Positions 16,764-25,335 of a DNA stretch of 64,000 nt are shown in pieces. Origin of the DNA: Diplocloster hominis. GTDB taxonomy: Bacteria; Bacillota; Clostridia; Lachnospirales; Lachnospiraceae. The first letter of the stretch is position 1, and each line of letters starts with the position of its first letter. Below the pieces are notes generated by a model. It searched no databases. It was not told the DNA's origin and saw nothing but the letters and a program-made list of their open reading frames with translations. Where the stretch lies: the NCBI RefSeq assembly GCF_032380655.1, contig NZ_JAWDIY010000025.1, forward strand, positions 13,554 through 77,553. Direction: 5' to 3'. Position numbers and translations under genes: made by a program.

Positions 16764-17475
16764 GGAGCAGATTAAAATATTAGCGGCCGACGATGATCCG
16801 GATATTCTGGAAATCCTGGATATCGTCCTTAAGCGGGAAGGTTATCAGGTCGTACTTGCCAAAAACGGAGAGGAAGCGATCCGTTTTGCTTCCCCTGACA
16901 TCGATTTGTTTATTCTGGATATCGCCATGCCGGTTAAGGATGGGTTTTTCGCCTGCCGGGAGATCCGCAGCAAATCCATGGCCCCCATCTTATTTCTCAC
17001 AGCCAAGACTCAGGAGGCAGATAAAACCGCCGGTTTTTCGGCCGGCGCGGACGACTATCTGGCGAAACCATTTTCCAACGCGGAATTGCTCCTGCGGGTC
17101 AACGCCCTGCTGCGCCGCTGCTATATTTACCGCCATCCCGGACGCGGTTCCCAGGTGGGGGTCTATGAACTGGGCCGCCTGACCCTTAACACCAACACCA
17201 AGACCGTCTCCCTGAATCAAGAGCCTATTCTGTTGACGCCTACCGAATACGGAATCCTGGAACTGATGATCCAATACTCCGGCAAAGTATTCAGCGCCCA
17301 GGAGCTGTACGAATCCGTCTGGAATGAGCCCTACAGTTATGTGGAAAATAATACGATCGTCGTCCATATCAGCAATCTCAGGAAAAAAATAGAAGCAGAT
17401 CCAAAAACGCCGGAGTACATCAAGAGTATGTGGGGGAAAGGCTATTATGTGGAACAAAGGATACAGGCCCTCTAA
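16756..17475 (+). CDS. OmpR/VanR-type response regulator
   Basis: 239 residues. Receiver domain with acidic triad start ADDDPD, phospho-acceptor Asp55 (LFILDIAMP), FLTAKT and LAKPF (Lys switch). The C-terminal winged-helix OmpR domain contains LTPTEYGILELM and VWNEPYSYVENNTIVVHISNLRKKI-type recognition helix, ending GKGYYVE. DNA-binding regulator controlled by the kinase encoded next, and co-transcribed with envelope genes it may regulate. Site AAGAAGGA precedes the ATG. Confidence 0.94.
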   Translation: MHKEQIKILAADDDPDILEILDIVLKREGYQVVLAKNGEEAIRFASPDIDLFILDIAMPVKDGFFACREIRSKSMAPILFLTAKTQEADKTAGFSAGADDYLAKPFSNAELLLRVNALLRRCYIYRHPGRGSQVGVYELGRLTLNTNTKTVSLNQEPILLTPTEYGILELMIQYSGKVFSAQELYESVWNEPYSYVENNTIVVHISNLRKKIEADPKTPEYIKSMWGKGYYVEQRIQAL

Positions 17476-18781
17476 ACTGGGCCTTCATTTTTTTCTGAAA
17501 GCAGCGGCCGCCGCCCTGTTCAGCATCGCCCTCTATGTCCTGTTAGTGGAGGCCGCGGACTACTATGTGAACCGCATGGATATCGACCGGGAACTCTATC
17601 AGTCCGTCATCGATGAGACGACGGTAGATTTTCAGGCCTACGTAACCGAGCATGAGCTGAGCAGCCAGGACTCTGACCTGATCTACCAGTGGGACCGGCG
17701 TCAAAAATTAATTCATATCTGGCTGATCAAAGATAACCAGATCATCTACGATTCCCTGAGCTACCTGTCCCAGAATCTTCCAAAAAACCTGTTCACCAAA
17801 TCCATATCCAACATCGGTTACACGCCGGTCACTATCCGGTTCACAGACGGTCCCGCTTACCTCTCCGTCAATATCCTGTACCGGAAACGGATCGAAGACC
17901 GCCTGGAGTTCGCGATCGCGGTCCTGTGCATCCTGCTCTTTTCCTCTTACATTTTCCGTGAATTTGGTAAACTGGTAAAAGCCGTACTGCGCATCGAAAA
18001 AGGCATTCACATCCTGGAGAGCGGCGATCTCACCTATCAGATCGACATCCACCGGGACGACGAGCTGGCCGACCTGGTCGGCAGCATCAACCGCATGAGC
18101 CAGGAGCTGGACACCAAGCGCCGCAGCGAGGAACTGATGCAGCAGAAAAATTACAGTCTGGTGACCTCCATCTCCCACGACATACGTACCCCATTGACCT
18201 CCATCATCAGTTATGTGGACCTGATGCTCTCCCCCAATCCGATTCCTGCCAAAGACCAGACCCGGTACCTGGAAAAAATCAGGGAGAAATCCTCTCTGAT
18301 CCGTGACCTGACTGACAACCTCTTCACTCATTTCGTCAACAAAAGCACGGAATATGAGCTTCATTACGAATGGATCACCGGGAATGACTACCTCCTTTAC
18401 CTTCTCAACAATCTAAAAGAAGTTCTGCGCGACCAGGGTTACGAAGTCGAGATCTCCATCGACATCCAGGATGAATTCTTCCTGAAGGTAGATGCGATCC
18501 AGATCATTCGTGTCTTTAACAACCTGGAGGGCAACCTTCTAAAATATGCAGACAATACCGTCCCGATCCAGTATCAGGCCTGCCTGTGCGATACGAAATT
18601 GGTCATAAAGGGGATAAACATGGTCTCTGAGCATCCCGATCCTGAGAGCTACGGAGTAGGCATCCGCACCTGCCAGGAGATCCTGGAGCTGCATCACGGC
18701 TCCCTGAACGCCCATCTGGACGGCGATTCCTACCAGCTCACCCTGACTCTTCCCATCGCTTACCATCTGGAAGCCTTTTAA
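17447..18781 (+). CDS. VanS-like sensor histidine kinase
   Basis: 444 residues. Two membrane helices (about 20-36 and 154-170) enclose an extracytoplasmic sensor domain of about 115 residues; then HAMP (about 172-225) and HisKA with His244 in SISHDIRTPLTS. The catalytic domain keeps an N-box (NNLEGNLLKYAD), but the usual DxGxG lid region is short: IKGINMVSEHPDPESYGVGIRTC, as in VanS relatives with a reduced ATP lid. Overlaps the regulator gene by 29 nt. It probably senses an envelope signal and acts on the adjacent VanR-like protein. Confidence 0.92.
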   Translation: MWNKGYRPSKLGLHFFLKAAAAALFSIALYVLLVEAADYYVNRMDIDRELYQSVIDETTVDFQAYVTEHELSSQDSDLIYQWDRRQKLIHIWLIKDNQIIYDSLSYLSQNLPKNLFTKSISNIGYTPVTIRFTDGPAYLSVNILYRKRIEDRLEFAIAVLCILLFSSYIFREFGKLVKAVLRIEKGIHILESGDLTYQIDIHRDDELADLVGSINRMSQELDTKRRSEELMQQKNYSLVTSISHDIRTPLTSIISYVDLMLSPNPIPAKDQTRYLEKIREKSSLIRDLTDNLFTHFVNKSTEYELHYEWITGNDYLLYLLNNLKEVLRDQGYEVEISIDIQDEFFLKVDAIQIIRVFNNLEGNLLKYADNTVPIQYQACLCDTKLVIKGINMVSEHPDPESYGVGIRTCQEILELHHGSLNAHLDGDSYQLTLTLPIAYHLEAF

Positions 18782-18802
18782 AATTTTGCTTTCTGACTGA
18801 TG

Positions 18803-20215
18803 CTATTGCGACTGAATCCAAAGGCTGTAATATCTCAGGGCGAATACAGCAATAGAAAGGAGTCCGAAACACAAGGCTCCTTTTATTATATTCCTGGCCC
18901 TTTGATATTTGATCAGCCGGTCAATGATCTGTGTGATTCCGAACGTCATAAAATACAGAAAGGGAAGCAGCATCGGCATGCTGTATCTTCCCTGCGGCTG
19001 ATAATCAACCGCGTAGGATGCGTACAGGTTCAGGAAATTTGGAATGATAACCGCCAGCACAAGCGTCCAGTGAAAGATTCCCCTTTCCCTCCATCTGCCG
19101 TCTTTTCGCACTGAAAAAAGCTCGCGGAAGGATAGCAGACAGCCCAGGATTCCCGCTGCAAACAATATTTTATAAACGTTGTACAGGAACTGGGGCAGCC
19201 GCACGGAAGTATCATAAAACGCTCCGATGAAACTTTTAAACGTATCCCTGTGCCAGCCAAGTCCGGCGCACATCGCACGCACTCCCTGCAGGAAGCTCAG
19301 CCCGTCCTTCTTATAGGTAGGGTGAAGAGAAGGTTTAAAGAAATCCTGGGCATGAATCTCCCCGCACAGGTCTCTGGACCGGATGCCCAGGAAATCCCCC
19401 TGATACAGCACCGCATTGCGGATAAACCACCAGCCTGCCAGCAGCAGAAAGACAAGCAGTACGACACCGCCCTTTTGGAACAATGTTTTAAAGTCCCATT
19501 TTCTATCCTGACACAACAAGATGGATAAACAGAAAAACAGAAAACTGCATACCAGGAAACCATATGCGGTCACATAGGAAAGCGCGCACAGGGCCAGCCC
19601 TGTTCCTAAAATCACGCAGGCTTTCAGGTCCCACCGGCTCTCCATACCGCGCAGCCAGGCGTAGATCAGCACCGCAGTGGAGAATATGGCCATAGACTCA
19701 CAATTTACATAAGCGTTCAGATATACCATCTGGGGCAGGAAGGTAATAAAGAACACGAAAATCCATTGGTCCGCTCTGTCCTTTAAGAGCTTTCCGGCGA
19801 TTTTTATGGACATCCATACGGTTCCGGCGCCAAAAAGAACGCTGGCCAGCCGGGCCGTAAAGACAAGGATATGGATATCTTCGGTAAAAAAGCGCACAAG
19901 CCGGATAAAAAGGGCGCTGATGATATGCGGGATATAGGGATGGAATGCATAGCTGAATCCCCAGATCGGATTAATGATCGCAGGATTATCTCCCCGCGGA
20001 AGCTCCCAATGTTCTGTCAGATAGCGGATGATATCAAACCGCATCCACTCATCCGGGCCGTCCAGTCCCAGATCGAAGCGGTTCCACTGCCAGGCCCAGA
20101 TCATAAAAAACAGGGCCGCTCCGGCGATGAACAGCAGGTCGGTACGGAGCTTTCTTTTTTGCGGTTCTGCAGCTTCCGGCATTCGGGCAGGATGCTGTTT
20201 TTTCTGGCTCTTCAT
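18803..20215 (-). CDS. Polytopic membrane glycosyltransferase-like protein (GT-C/PMT type)
   Basis: 470 residues with about ten to twelve membrane helices. After the first helix comes an acidic loop LDGPDEWMRFD, as in GT-C enzymes (PMT/ArnT), where Asp-Glu or Asp-Asp in the first outer loop is catalytic. HPYIPHIISALFIRL and NAYVNCESMAIFSTAVLIYAW fit the following helices. Such enzymes use polyprenyl-phosphate sugars. No operon partner; convergent with the kinase gene 21 nt away. AAAGGAGG before the ATG. Confidence 0.75.
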   Translation of the reverse strand: MKSQKKQHPARMPEAAEPQKRKLRTDLLFIAGAALFFMIWAWQWNRFDLGLDGPDEWMRFDIIRYLTEHWELPRGDNPAIINPIWGFSYAFHPYIPHIISALFIRLVRFFTEDIHILVFTARLASVLFGAGTVWMSIKIAGKLLKDRADQWIFVFFITFLPQMVYLNAYVNCESMAIFSTAVLIYAWLRGMESRWDLKACVILGTGLALCALSYVTAYGFLVCSFLFFCLSILLCQDRKWDFKTLFQKGGVVLLVFLLLAGWWFIRNAVLYQGDFLGIRSRDLCGEIHAQDFFKPSLHPTYKKDGLSFLQGVRAMCAGLGWHRDTFKSFIGAFYDTSVRLPQFLYNVYKILFAAGILGCLLSFRELFSVRKDGRWRERGIFHWTLVLAVIIPNFLNLYASYAVDYQPQGRYSMPMLLPFLYFMTFGITQIIDRLIKYQRARNIIKGALCFGLLSIAVFALRYYSLWIQSQ

Positions 20216-20335
20216 TGCTGCCTCCTTTTCCTTGTATCCCTCTCAGATAATAAGGTATGGGGGAACATCCATAATTCAATTCCTACCGTTGACTTTCGGC
20301 ACAAAGAAGTCACACGGCCGGTGGTTCTTCCTTTT

Positions 20336-21385
20336 TTAATTTCTGCTTTTTTCATCCAGAAGCTCCGGACGAACCATCACCATCTTGATTTCTTTCTCTT
20401 TATCATCCCTCAGAGTACACATTGCTTTCTCCAGGTCCTCCAGCGGGAATGTGCTGGTCACCATTTTATCCACATCGATCACTCCCGCCTGGATCAACTC
20501 CATGCAGCGCGGGAAATATAAGGCCGGAACCGCATAGGAAGCCCGAAGCTGGAGCTTTTTATAGTGAAAATAATTGGCGTCAAAACTTATGGTCCCTCTC
20601 TCCCCATAATCAATCCCGATATAAGCGATCACAGCTCCCAGATTGGCTGCCCGGAACGTGGACGCGATGATGTTCGGAGGGGCAGTCACCATGATCTTGT
20701 CCACCCCGCCGTTTGGGAAAGGATATTCCTCCAGCAAAGTCTCATCCGTATAGATAATATCCGTTGCCCCGAATTCTTTAGCCAGTTGAATTCTGGCTGT
20801 ATTTTTGCGATTCCGGACAACACCGTATACATTTCTGGCCCCTGCAGCCTTTGCCAGGCGCAGAGCCATCAGGCCGATCGGGCCCAGACCCACTACCGCC
20901 ACATCATCCTGGAACTTAATATCTGCCGTATAGAACAGATCCAGGGCCACCCCCATGGGTTCGATCACCGTTCCCTGGGCGTAACCGATCTTTTCCGGGT
21001 CAAAAGGAATCAGGCACTGCTTGTCCAGAGTCATATATTCTGTAAATCCACAGATCTTCCATTGGAACAAGCCTGTCCCGGATGTACACAGATCCGGCCG
21101 GCCGTTTCTGCACTGGGCACAGGTCCCGCAGTAGGAACCGCTTTCCACCAGCACGCTGTCTCCCACCTTTACATGATCCACATTTTCTCCTGTTTCCATG
21201 ACCACGCCGGTGATCTCATGGCCAAAACTCTGCCAATCCTCCGCCTCGATTCTGGCTGCATTCATGTCCGAACCACAGACTCCGCAGGCCATTACCTTAA
21301 TCAATGCCTCATTCCTGCCGCACTTCGGAACCGGAATATCCTCAAATTTAAACTGGAACGGTGCTTTTACATATGCTGTTTTCAT
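20336..21385 (-). CDS. Zinc-dependent medium-chain alcohol/polyol dehydrogenase
   Basis: 349 residues. Catalytic Zn ligands CGVCGSD (Cys37) and GHEITG, structural Zn site CGTCAQCRNGRPDLC, and Rossmann motif VVGLGPIGLMALRLAKAAGA. Family members oxidise sorbitol, threonine, galactitol phosphate or similar; no feature here fixes the substrate. Single gene, 120 nt downstream of the start of the GT-C-like gene and divergent from the MerR-type gene. Ribosome site AAAGGAGA. Confidence 0.88.
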   Translation of the reverse strand: MKTAYVKAPFQFKFEDIPVPKCGRNEALIKVMACGVCGSDMNAARIEAEDWQSFGHEITGVVMETGENVDHVKVGDSVLVESGSYCGTCAQCRNGRPDLCTSGTGLFQWKICGFTEYMTLDKQCLIPFDPEKIGYAQGTVIEPMGVALDLFYTADIKFQDDVAVVGLGPIGLMALRLAKAAGARNVYGVVRNRKNTARIQLAKEFGATDIIYTDETLLEEYPFPNGGVDKIMVTAPPNIIASTFRAANLGAVIAYIGIDYGERGTISFDANYFHYKKLQLRASYAVPALYFPRCMELIQAGVIDVDKMVTSTFPLEDLEKAMCTLRDDKEKEIKMVMVRPELLDEKSRN

Positions 21386-21488
21386 AGGAATCTCCTTTAT
21401 TGTTTTTATAAGTTATTATAACATCCGCAGACTTCACGGTAAATCAAGAATTTACTATTACATTTTAGGTGGAAATCCAAAAAAACGA

Positions 21489-21519
21489 TTGACTTACACG
21501 TTACGTGATAGTGTATTCT
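21489..21519 (+). promoter_or_regulatory. MerR-type promoter with 19-bp spacer
   Basis: -35 TTGACT (21489-21494), 19-nt spacer, -10 TATTCT (21514-21519). TACAC and GTGTA form an inverted pair across the spacer. An over-long spacer with a dyad is the hallmark of MerR-controlled promoters, here probably autoregulated. Confidence 0.7.
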
Positions 21520-21642
21520 GTACTAAGGGAAACAAATAAGTATATAAGCCGGCAATTTCTGATTTGCTTTCCTAATGAATAAGACAGCTAATACCCCATA
21601 GTACCATGATATCAGCATTAAAAACGATGCAGGGAGGAAAGC

Positions 21643-22509
21643 ATGTTAACTACAAGTCAGGTTTCAGAATTAACAGGTATCAGCACACGGACTTTGCAAT
21701 ACTATGATGAAATCAATCTGTTAAAGCCCAGCGCATTAACTGCATCCGGGTATCGTTTATATAATGACGATGCCCTGCAGGAGCTGCAGCAGATCCTGTT
21801 TTTCAAGGAGCTCGGGTTCAAACTGAAGGAAATCAAAGAAATTCTGCGCAAACCCGAATTTGACAGGATTAAGTCTTTTAAAAAGCAAAAGGAACTGCTC
21901 TTATTAAAACGCAATCGAATCGACAGACTCGTTGAGCTCCTTAGTCGGTTGGAGAAAGGAGAAGCATGTATGAGTTTCAAAGAATTTGACCTGTCCGGAT
22001 ATATCGAAGCGCTGGAGTGCTTCAAAAACAGTAACACGGAAGAAATCATCAAGCATTGGGGAAGCATCGATAATTTTGATCTGTTTATCCGAAAAGCGAA
22101 GGAGGATGAATCTAATATAGCCCAACTGGCCATAAAACAGTATGGCAGTGTTGAGAAATACACAGAGGCCATGAAGTACAATATGGAACATTTCTCTGAA
22201 ATCATAGAACAGCAGCAGGCTCTTACCGGAGTTAATAAAGAACTGTTACAGAAGAATCAGGATCTGTACGCTTCCCTGACTTCCGATATGGATCAGGATG
22301 CCGCTTCCGAAGAAATTCAGAATATCGTACATGAAATCGTAACCTTTACCGAGGAATCGCTGCTGACCTCAAGCGTCGGGGATGGATACTGGGATATCAT
22401 CATACAAAGCTACCGCAATGACATTTCCAAAGCAGTCACTGACACCAAATACGGGGAAGGTGCTGCCGATTATATCGTTAAAGCTCTCCAGTATTATTTT
22501 CATAAATAA
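21643..22509 (+). CDS. MerR-family regulator with TipAS-like effector domain
   Basis: 288 residues. N-terminal MerR winged helix (TTSQVSELTGISTRTLQYYDEINLL, then SGYRLY and FKELGFKLKEIKEIL), a long coiled coil around 75-110, and a C-terminal helical domain resembling TipAS (KYTEAMKYNMEHFSEIIE...), which in TipA binds thiopeptide antibiotics. GGGAGGAAAGC precedes the ATG. No efflux or target gene is adjacent; an upstream 19-bp-spacer promoter suggests self-control. Confidence 0.9.
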   Translation: MLTTSQVSELTGISTRTLQYYDEINLLKPSALTASGYRLYNDDALQELQQILFFKELGFKLKEIKEILRKPEFDRIKSFKKQKELLLLKRNRIDRLVELLSRLEKGEACMSFKEFDLSGYIEALECFKNSNTEEIIKHWGSIDNFDLFIRKAKEDESNIAQLAIKQYGSVEKYTEAMKYNMEHFSEIIEQQQALTGVNKELLQKNQDLYASLTSDMDQDAASEEIQNIVHEIVTFTEESLLTSSVGDGYWDIIIQSYRNDISKAVTDTKYGEGAADYIVKALQYYFHK

Positions 22510-22548
22510 TCTCCTCACCGCTTCCTCACTTTTTCTATGAAATGAAAA

Positions 22549-22634
22549 AGAGTTTCGCTTGCGAAACTCTCCGCCTACGGCGGGCCGCGTAAGCGGCATC
22601 TTCCTTTCCGCCGTAGTGCGATCCCCGCGGAGCG
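22549..22634. repeat. Multi-hairpin GC-rich repeat, copy 1
   Basis: AGAGTTTCGC/GCGAAACTCT, CCGCCTACGGCGG and CCGC-GTAA-GCGG hairpins in a row, ending ATCCCCGCGGAGCG. It is flanked by TATGAAATGAAAAA before and TTTTTTATTTCATA after, which can close the whole element. Copies at 27119 and (partial) 45177. Confidence 0.75.
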
Positions 22635-22675
22635 TTTTTTATTTCATAGGAGCACTTTCCTATGAAATAAAAAAC
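22635..22675. repeat. Palindrome next to the multi-hairpin repeat
   Basis: TTTTTTATTTCATAGGA and its exact reverse complement flank a short loop. Its left arm can instead pair with the sequence before the repeat (22536-22549), so two folds exclude each other. Confidence 0.65.
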
Positions 22676-22676
22676 A

Positions 22677-22709
22677 CACTGGGATTCCCGATTACGTAAT
22701 ATCCCAGTG
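22677..22709 (-). terminator. Intrinsic terminator of the BlaI/M56 operon
   Basis: CACTGGGAT (22677-22685) pairs with ATCCCAGTG (22701-22709); on the minus strand the stem is followed by TGTTTTTTATTT. It lies 26 nt beyond the M56 stop. Confidence 0.8.
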
Positions 22710-22734
22710 GTTTATATGTTCAAAATTTCTATCG

Positions 22735-24423
22735 TTACTCTTTCCCTACACTCCCTACAATCCAGATTCCATCCTTCCCCTGGCTTTCGGGCTGATACAT
22801 CTGTATCCTAACGGCTCCATCTGTCCAGCGATAGCTCACTACCGCTTCCCCATCGCCCTCACTTATAATTTCCGGTGTGCCGCCCGTCAGGTCTAACTGC
22901 CACTGCGCGGCGTAATCCGGCTGTGTCAGCGGGGTATAATAATCGACATTCATTTTCGTATCATAGTGATCCTGTAACGCCCCGGTAAACCCTTTTGCCT
23001 TATAATCCGGAATCACATATTCTCCCTGCCTGAAATAGGCTTCATCAAATTCTGCTGCAGAGCTGATTTTGTCATACTGGGTAAACCGGACATCTGACAC
23101 CAGATATCCTCCGTCACGCTCCTCATATGTGATATCATTTCTCCAGACAGTGATATGGGGATCCGAAACAATCGCATTATAATAAATTACCATGGAATTC
23201 TCCGGGCCCATCACGATCTGATAGTCGTCTTCCCACGGCCATGGGCTGGACCAACCGAAGAAATAACTTCCATCATCCAGTATCTCGCCCCCCAGCTCTT
23301 CAAACTGCTGTTGGTCCGCCAGCAGCTGCGAGATCCGCTCCCCGTCCCTGTCAGTAAAAGCTTTGGCCCATGCTTCAGCCAATGCCTCAGGAGTATTCGG
23401 TATCGCTGCAGCAGACTGCTGGTTCAAAGATATAGACTGTGAATCCTGAATATCTGTAAGTTCCTGCGTATCCGGAGTCTTTGTATTCCCCTTCGGATCT
23501 GTCAGCAAACCGCAGGCACAGACTGTACAGATCACCGCCACAAACAGAATCAGCCCTAACGCCGGCTTTTTGTAGCGCAGCACATTTTTCACCCTGCTCT
23601 TCACAGCATTTTCCCCAAAGGCCAGCGGAGCGCTCAAAACCCCATTTTCATGAATCGCCATGGACAGCAGGGAACTGGAGTAATCTTTTTTAATACCATT
23701 TCCCATCTCACGCAGGACACGTTCATCACAAGCCATTTCCATATCCCGGTTCATCAGGATAAAAGCAATCCATACCAGAGGATTAAACCAATGGACACAG
23801 GTGATAAAAAATGCGGCGGCCTTTACCAGATAGTCTCTCCTGCTTATATGAACCTGCTCATGCCGGATGACATATTCTTCCTCATCATCCGTAAGCCCGG
23901 CAGGCAGATAGATCGCCGGACAAAACAGCCCGATCACGAAGGGGGTGCGTATATGCCCGGATATGTAGATATTGCTGCCGATCAGATCCGCATCTGTCAG
24001 CTTGCGGCGAAGCTTTCTCAGGGAAATAAGATTATACAGCACCAGCCCTGCGGCTGTGCCTATCCACAGGACCGACAGTATTCCGTTGATCGAAAGGTGC
24101 GGACTTTGATCCGTCACTGCGTCATAGATGGGATTGTAAATATTTTCCTTTGATTCCGTATGCACCTGGGTATTCTCCGCAAAAGCCCCGGATTCCTGCT
24201 GCACCAATTGTTCAAACCGCACCTCATTGACCCGTGCGGGAATCAGACTTATGACACTCTCGAAAGACAGAGGGCAGATCAGCCTTATAAAAACGATTCC
24301 CCACAAAAGATAGGAAAACAGCTTCGGTGTCTTTCGCAGAAGCAGGCGGATGACGATAACCACGGCTATAATATAACTGGAAACAAGACTCATATGAAAA
24401 ACCGAAAGAAATACCCCTTCCAT
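22735..24423 (-). CDS. BlaR1/MecR1-like M56 membrane metallopeptidase
   Basis: 562 residues. About four membrane helices with the zinc protease motif HEQVH near residue 190 and MNRDMEMACDERVL after it, as in BlaR1. A further helix near 300 ends in a Cys, and the external C-terminal part (about 310-562) does not look like the beta-lactam sensor domain of BlaR1: no SxxK or KTG motif is evident. It probably senses another extracellular signal and cleaves the BlaI-type repressor encoded just upstream (3-nt gap). Confidence 0.88.
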   Translation of the reverse strand: MEGVFLSVFHMSLVSSYIIAVVIVIRLLLRKTPKLFSYLLWGIVFIRLICPLSFESVISLIPARVNEVRFEQLVQQESGAFAENTQVHTESKENIYNPIYDAVTDQSPHLSINGILSVLWIGTAAGLVLYNLISLRKLRRKLTDADLIGSNIYISGHIRTPFVIGLFCPAIYLPAGLTDDEEEYVIRHEQVHISRRDYLVKAAAFFITCVHWFNPLVWIAFILMNRDMEMACDERVLREMGNGIKKDYSSSLLSMAIHENGVLSAPLAFGENAVKSRVKNVLRYKKPALGLILFVAVICTVCACGLLTDPKGNTKTPDTQELTDIQDSQSISLNQQSAAAIPNTPEALAEAWAKAFTDRDGERISQLLADQQQFEELGGEILDDGSYFFGWSSPWPWEDDYQIVMGPENSMVIYYNAIVSDPHITVWRNDITYEERDGGYLVSDVRFTQYDKISSAAEFDEAYFRQGEYVIPDYKAKGFTGALQDHYDTKMNVDYYTPLTQPDYAAQWQLDLTGGTPEIISEGDGEAVVSYRWTDGAVRIQMYQPESQGKDGIWIVGSVGKE

Positions 24424-24426
24424 CTT

Positions 24427-24789
24427 CTATTCCTCCTCATATTCATCGATCATTTTACGGATTTCTTCTACCTGTTTCCTCGATAATTTCTTCTGATTCA
24501 TAAATGCGGCCAGGAACCTAGGCAGGGACCCCCCATAATTATCATTGATGAATTCCTGGCCCTGCAGCTGATGGTATTGTTCCTCTTTGATTAACGAGGT
24601 AACTACCGCCTGCTCATTCTTCAGAATTTTCTGTTCACATAATTTCTTTAATACCGTATAGGTTGTAGATTTTTTCCAATCAAAGCTCTGGCCGCACAAT
24701 TTAACCAGGTCTCCGGAAGCTACCGGTTCTTCCTTCCAGACAAGCTGGGCGAATCTAAGCTCACTGTCCGTCATACGATAACATCTCAT
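24427..24789 (-). CDS. BlaI/MecI/CopY-family repressor
   Basis: 120 residues. N-terminal winged helix (LRFAQLVWKEEPVASGDLV, STTYTVLKKLCEQKIL), then VTSLIKEEQYHQLQ and a short dimerisation helix. Partner of the M56 protease, which would inactivate it. GGGAGGAAAGC before the ATG. A large dyad with BlaI-like half-sites lies upstream. Confidence 0.92.
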   Translation of the reverse strand: MRCYRMTDSELRFAQLVWKEEPVASGDLVKLCGQSFDWKKSTTYTVLKKLCEQKILKNEQAVVTSLIKEEQYHQLQGQEFINDNYGGSLPRFLAAFMNQKKLSRKQVEEIRKMIDEYEEE

Positions 24790-24853
24790 TCCTGCTTTCC
24801 TCCCTATTCATTATCCTTTGATTTGTCATACTGTTCCTGTGTCTGGGGACAAT

Positions 24854-24900
24854 TGGTCTATAAGTTATCGTCCTATATTTAGTCTATATCTTATAGACCA
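24854..24900. promoter_or_regulatory. BlaI-type operator dyad
   Basis: TGGTCTATAAG (24854-24864) and CTTATAGACCA (24890-24900) are perfect inverted arms; a TATAGACTAAATATAGGA-like site lies between them. A TTGACA box on the minus strand is adjacent (24908-24903). Likely autoregulation. The remaining part of the gap 24790-25127 shows only short GGGCATGCATGAA direct repeats near 25060. Confidence 0.75.
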
Positions 24901-25127
24901 TTTTGTCAACCGTTTTTTATAAAATAGGATGATATATCGTATCTGACCGGTTCATTTGCATATTTTTTCATATTTCTCAGAAAACCGGAATAATTTTCTT
25001 GTACAAGCATATATATTAATATACCTTATGGAGCAGCTATGCTGCGCCCCCGCCCGAAGGGCATGCATGAAGGGCATGCATGAAGGGATGCTGTAACGTA
25101 TACATATGGAATCAGGAGGATCGAACT

Positions 25128-25274
25128 ATGGTTATTCATCACAAATATAGTTATCTGCTGGACTATCCGGTTATTCAGCGACTTTTTCTCTTCTGCTATC
25201 AACATCGCAAAAAAGTAAACTGTTTTATGATGAAGCAGAACCAGCTCTGGACTATCGTTACCTACCAAATGTAA
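25128..25274 (+). CDS. Small 48-residue ORF with a strong ribosome site
   Basis: MVIHHKYSYLLDYPVIQRLF..., Tyr- and hydrophobic-rich, with no recognised family. CAGGAGG lies 8 nt before the ATG, and a strong hairpin follows the stop, so it has all signals of a translated gene. The coding evidence is otherwise weak. Confidence 0.4.
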   Translation: MVIHHKYSYLLDYPVIQRLFLFCYQHRKKVNCFMMKQNQLWTIVTYQM

Positions 25275-25275
25275 A

Positions 25276-25329
25276 ACTCCTTTTTGACTCAACCGTCTAT
25301 CGCCGATAACGGTTCAATCAAAAAGGAGT
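25276..25329. terminator. Bidirectional terminator hairpin
   Basis: The 20-nt arm 25276-25295 pairs with 25310-25329 with two mismatches (ACTCCTTTTTGA/TCAAAAAGGAGT ends). It lies between the small ORF and the MBL gene, which converge. Confidence 0.7.
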
Positions 25330-25335
25330 CCTCTT

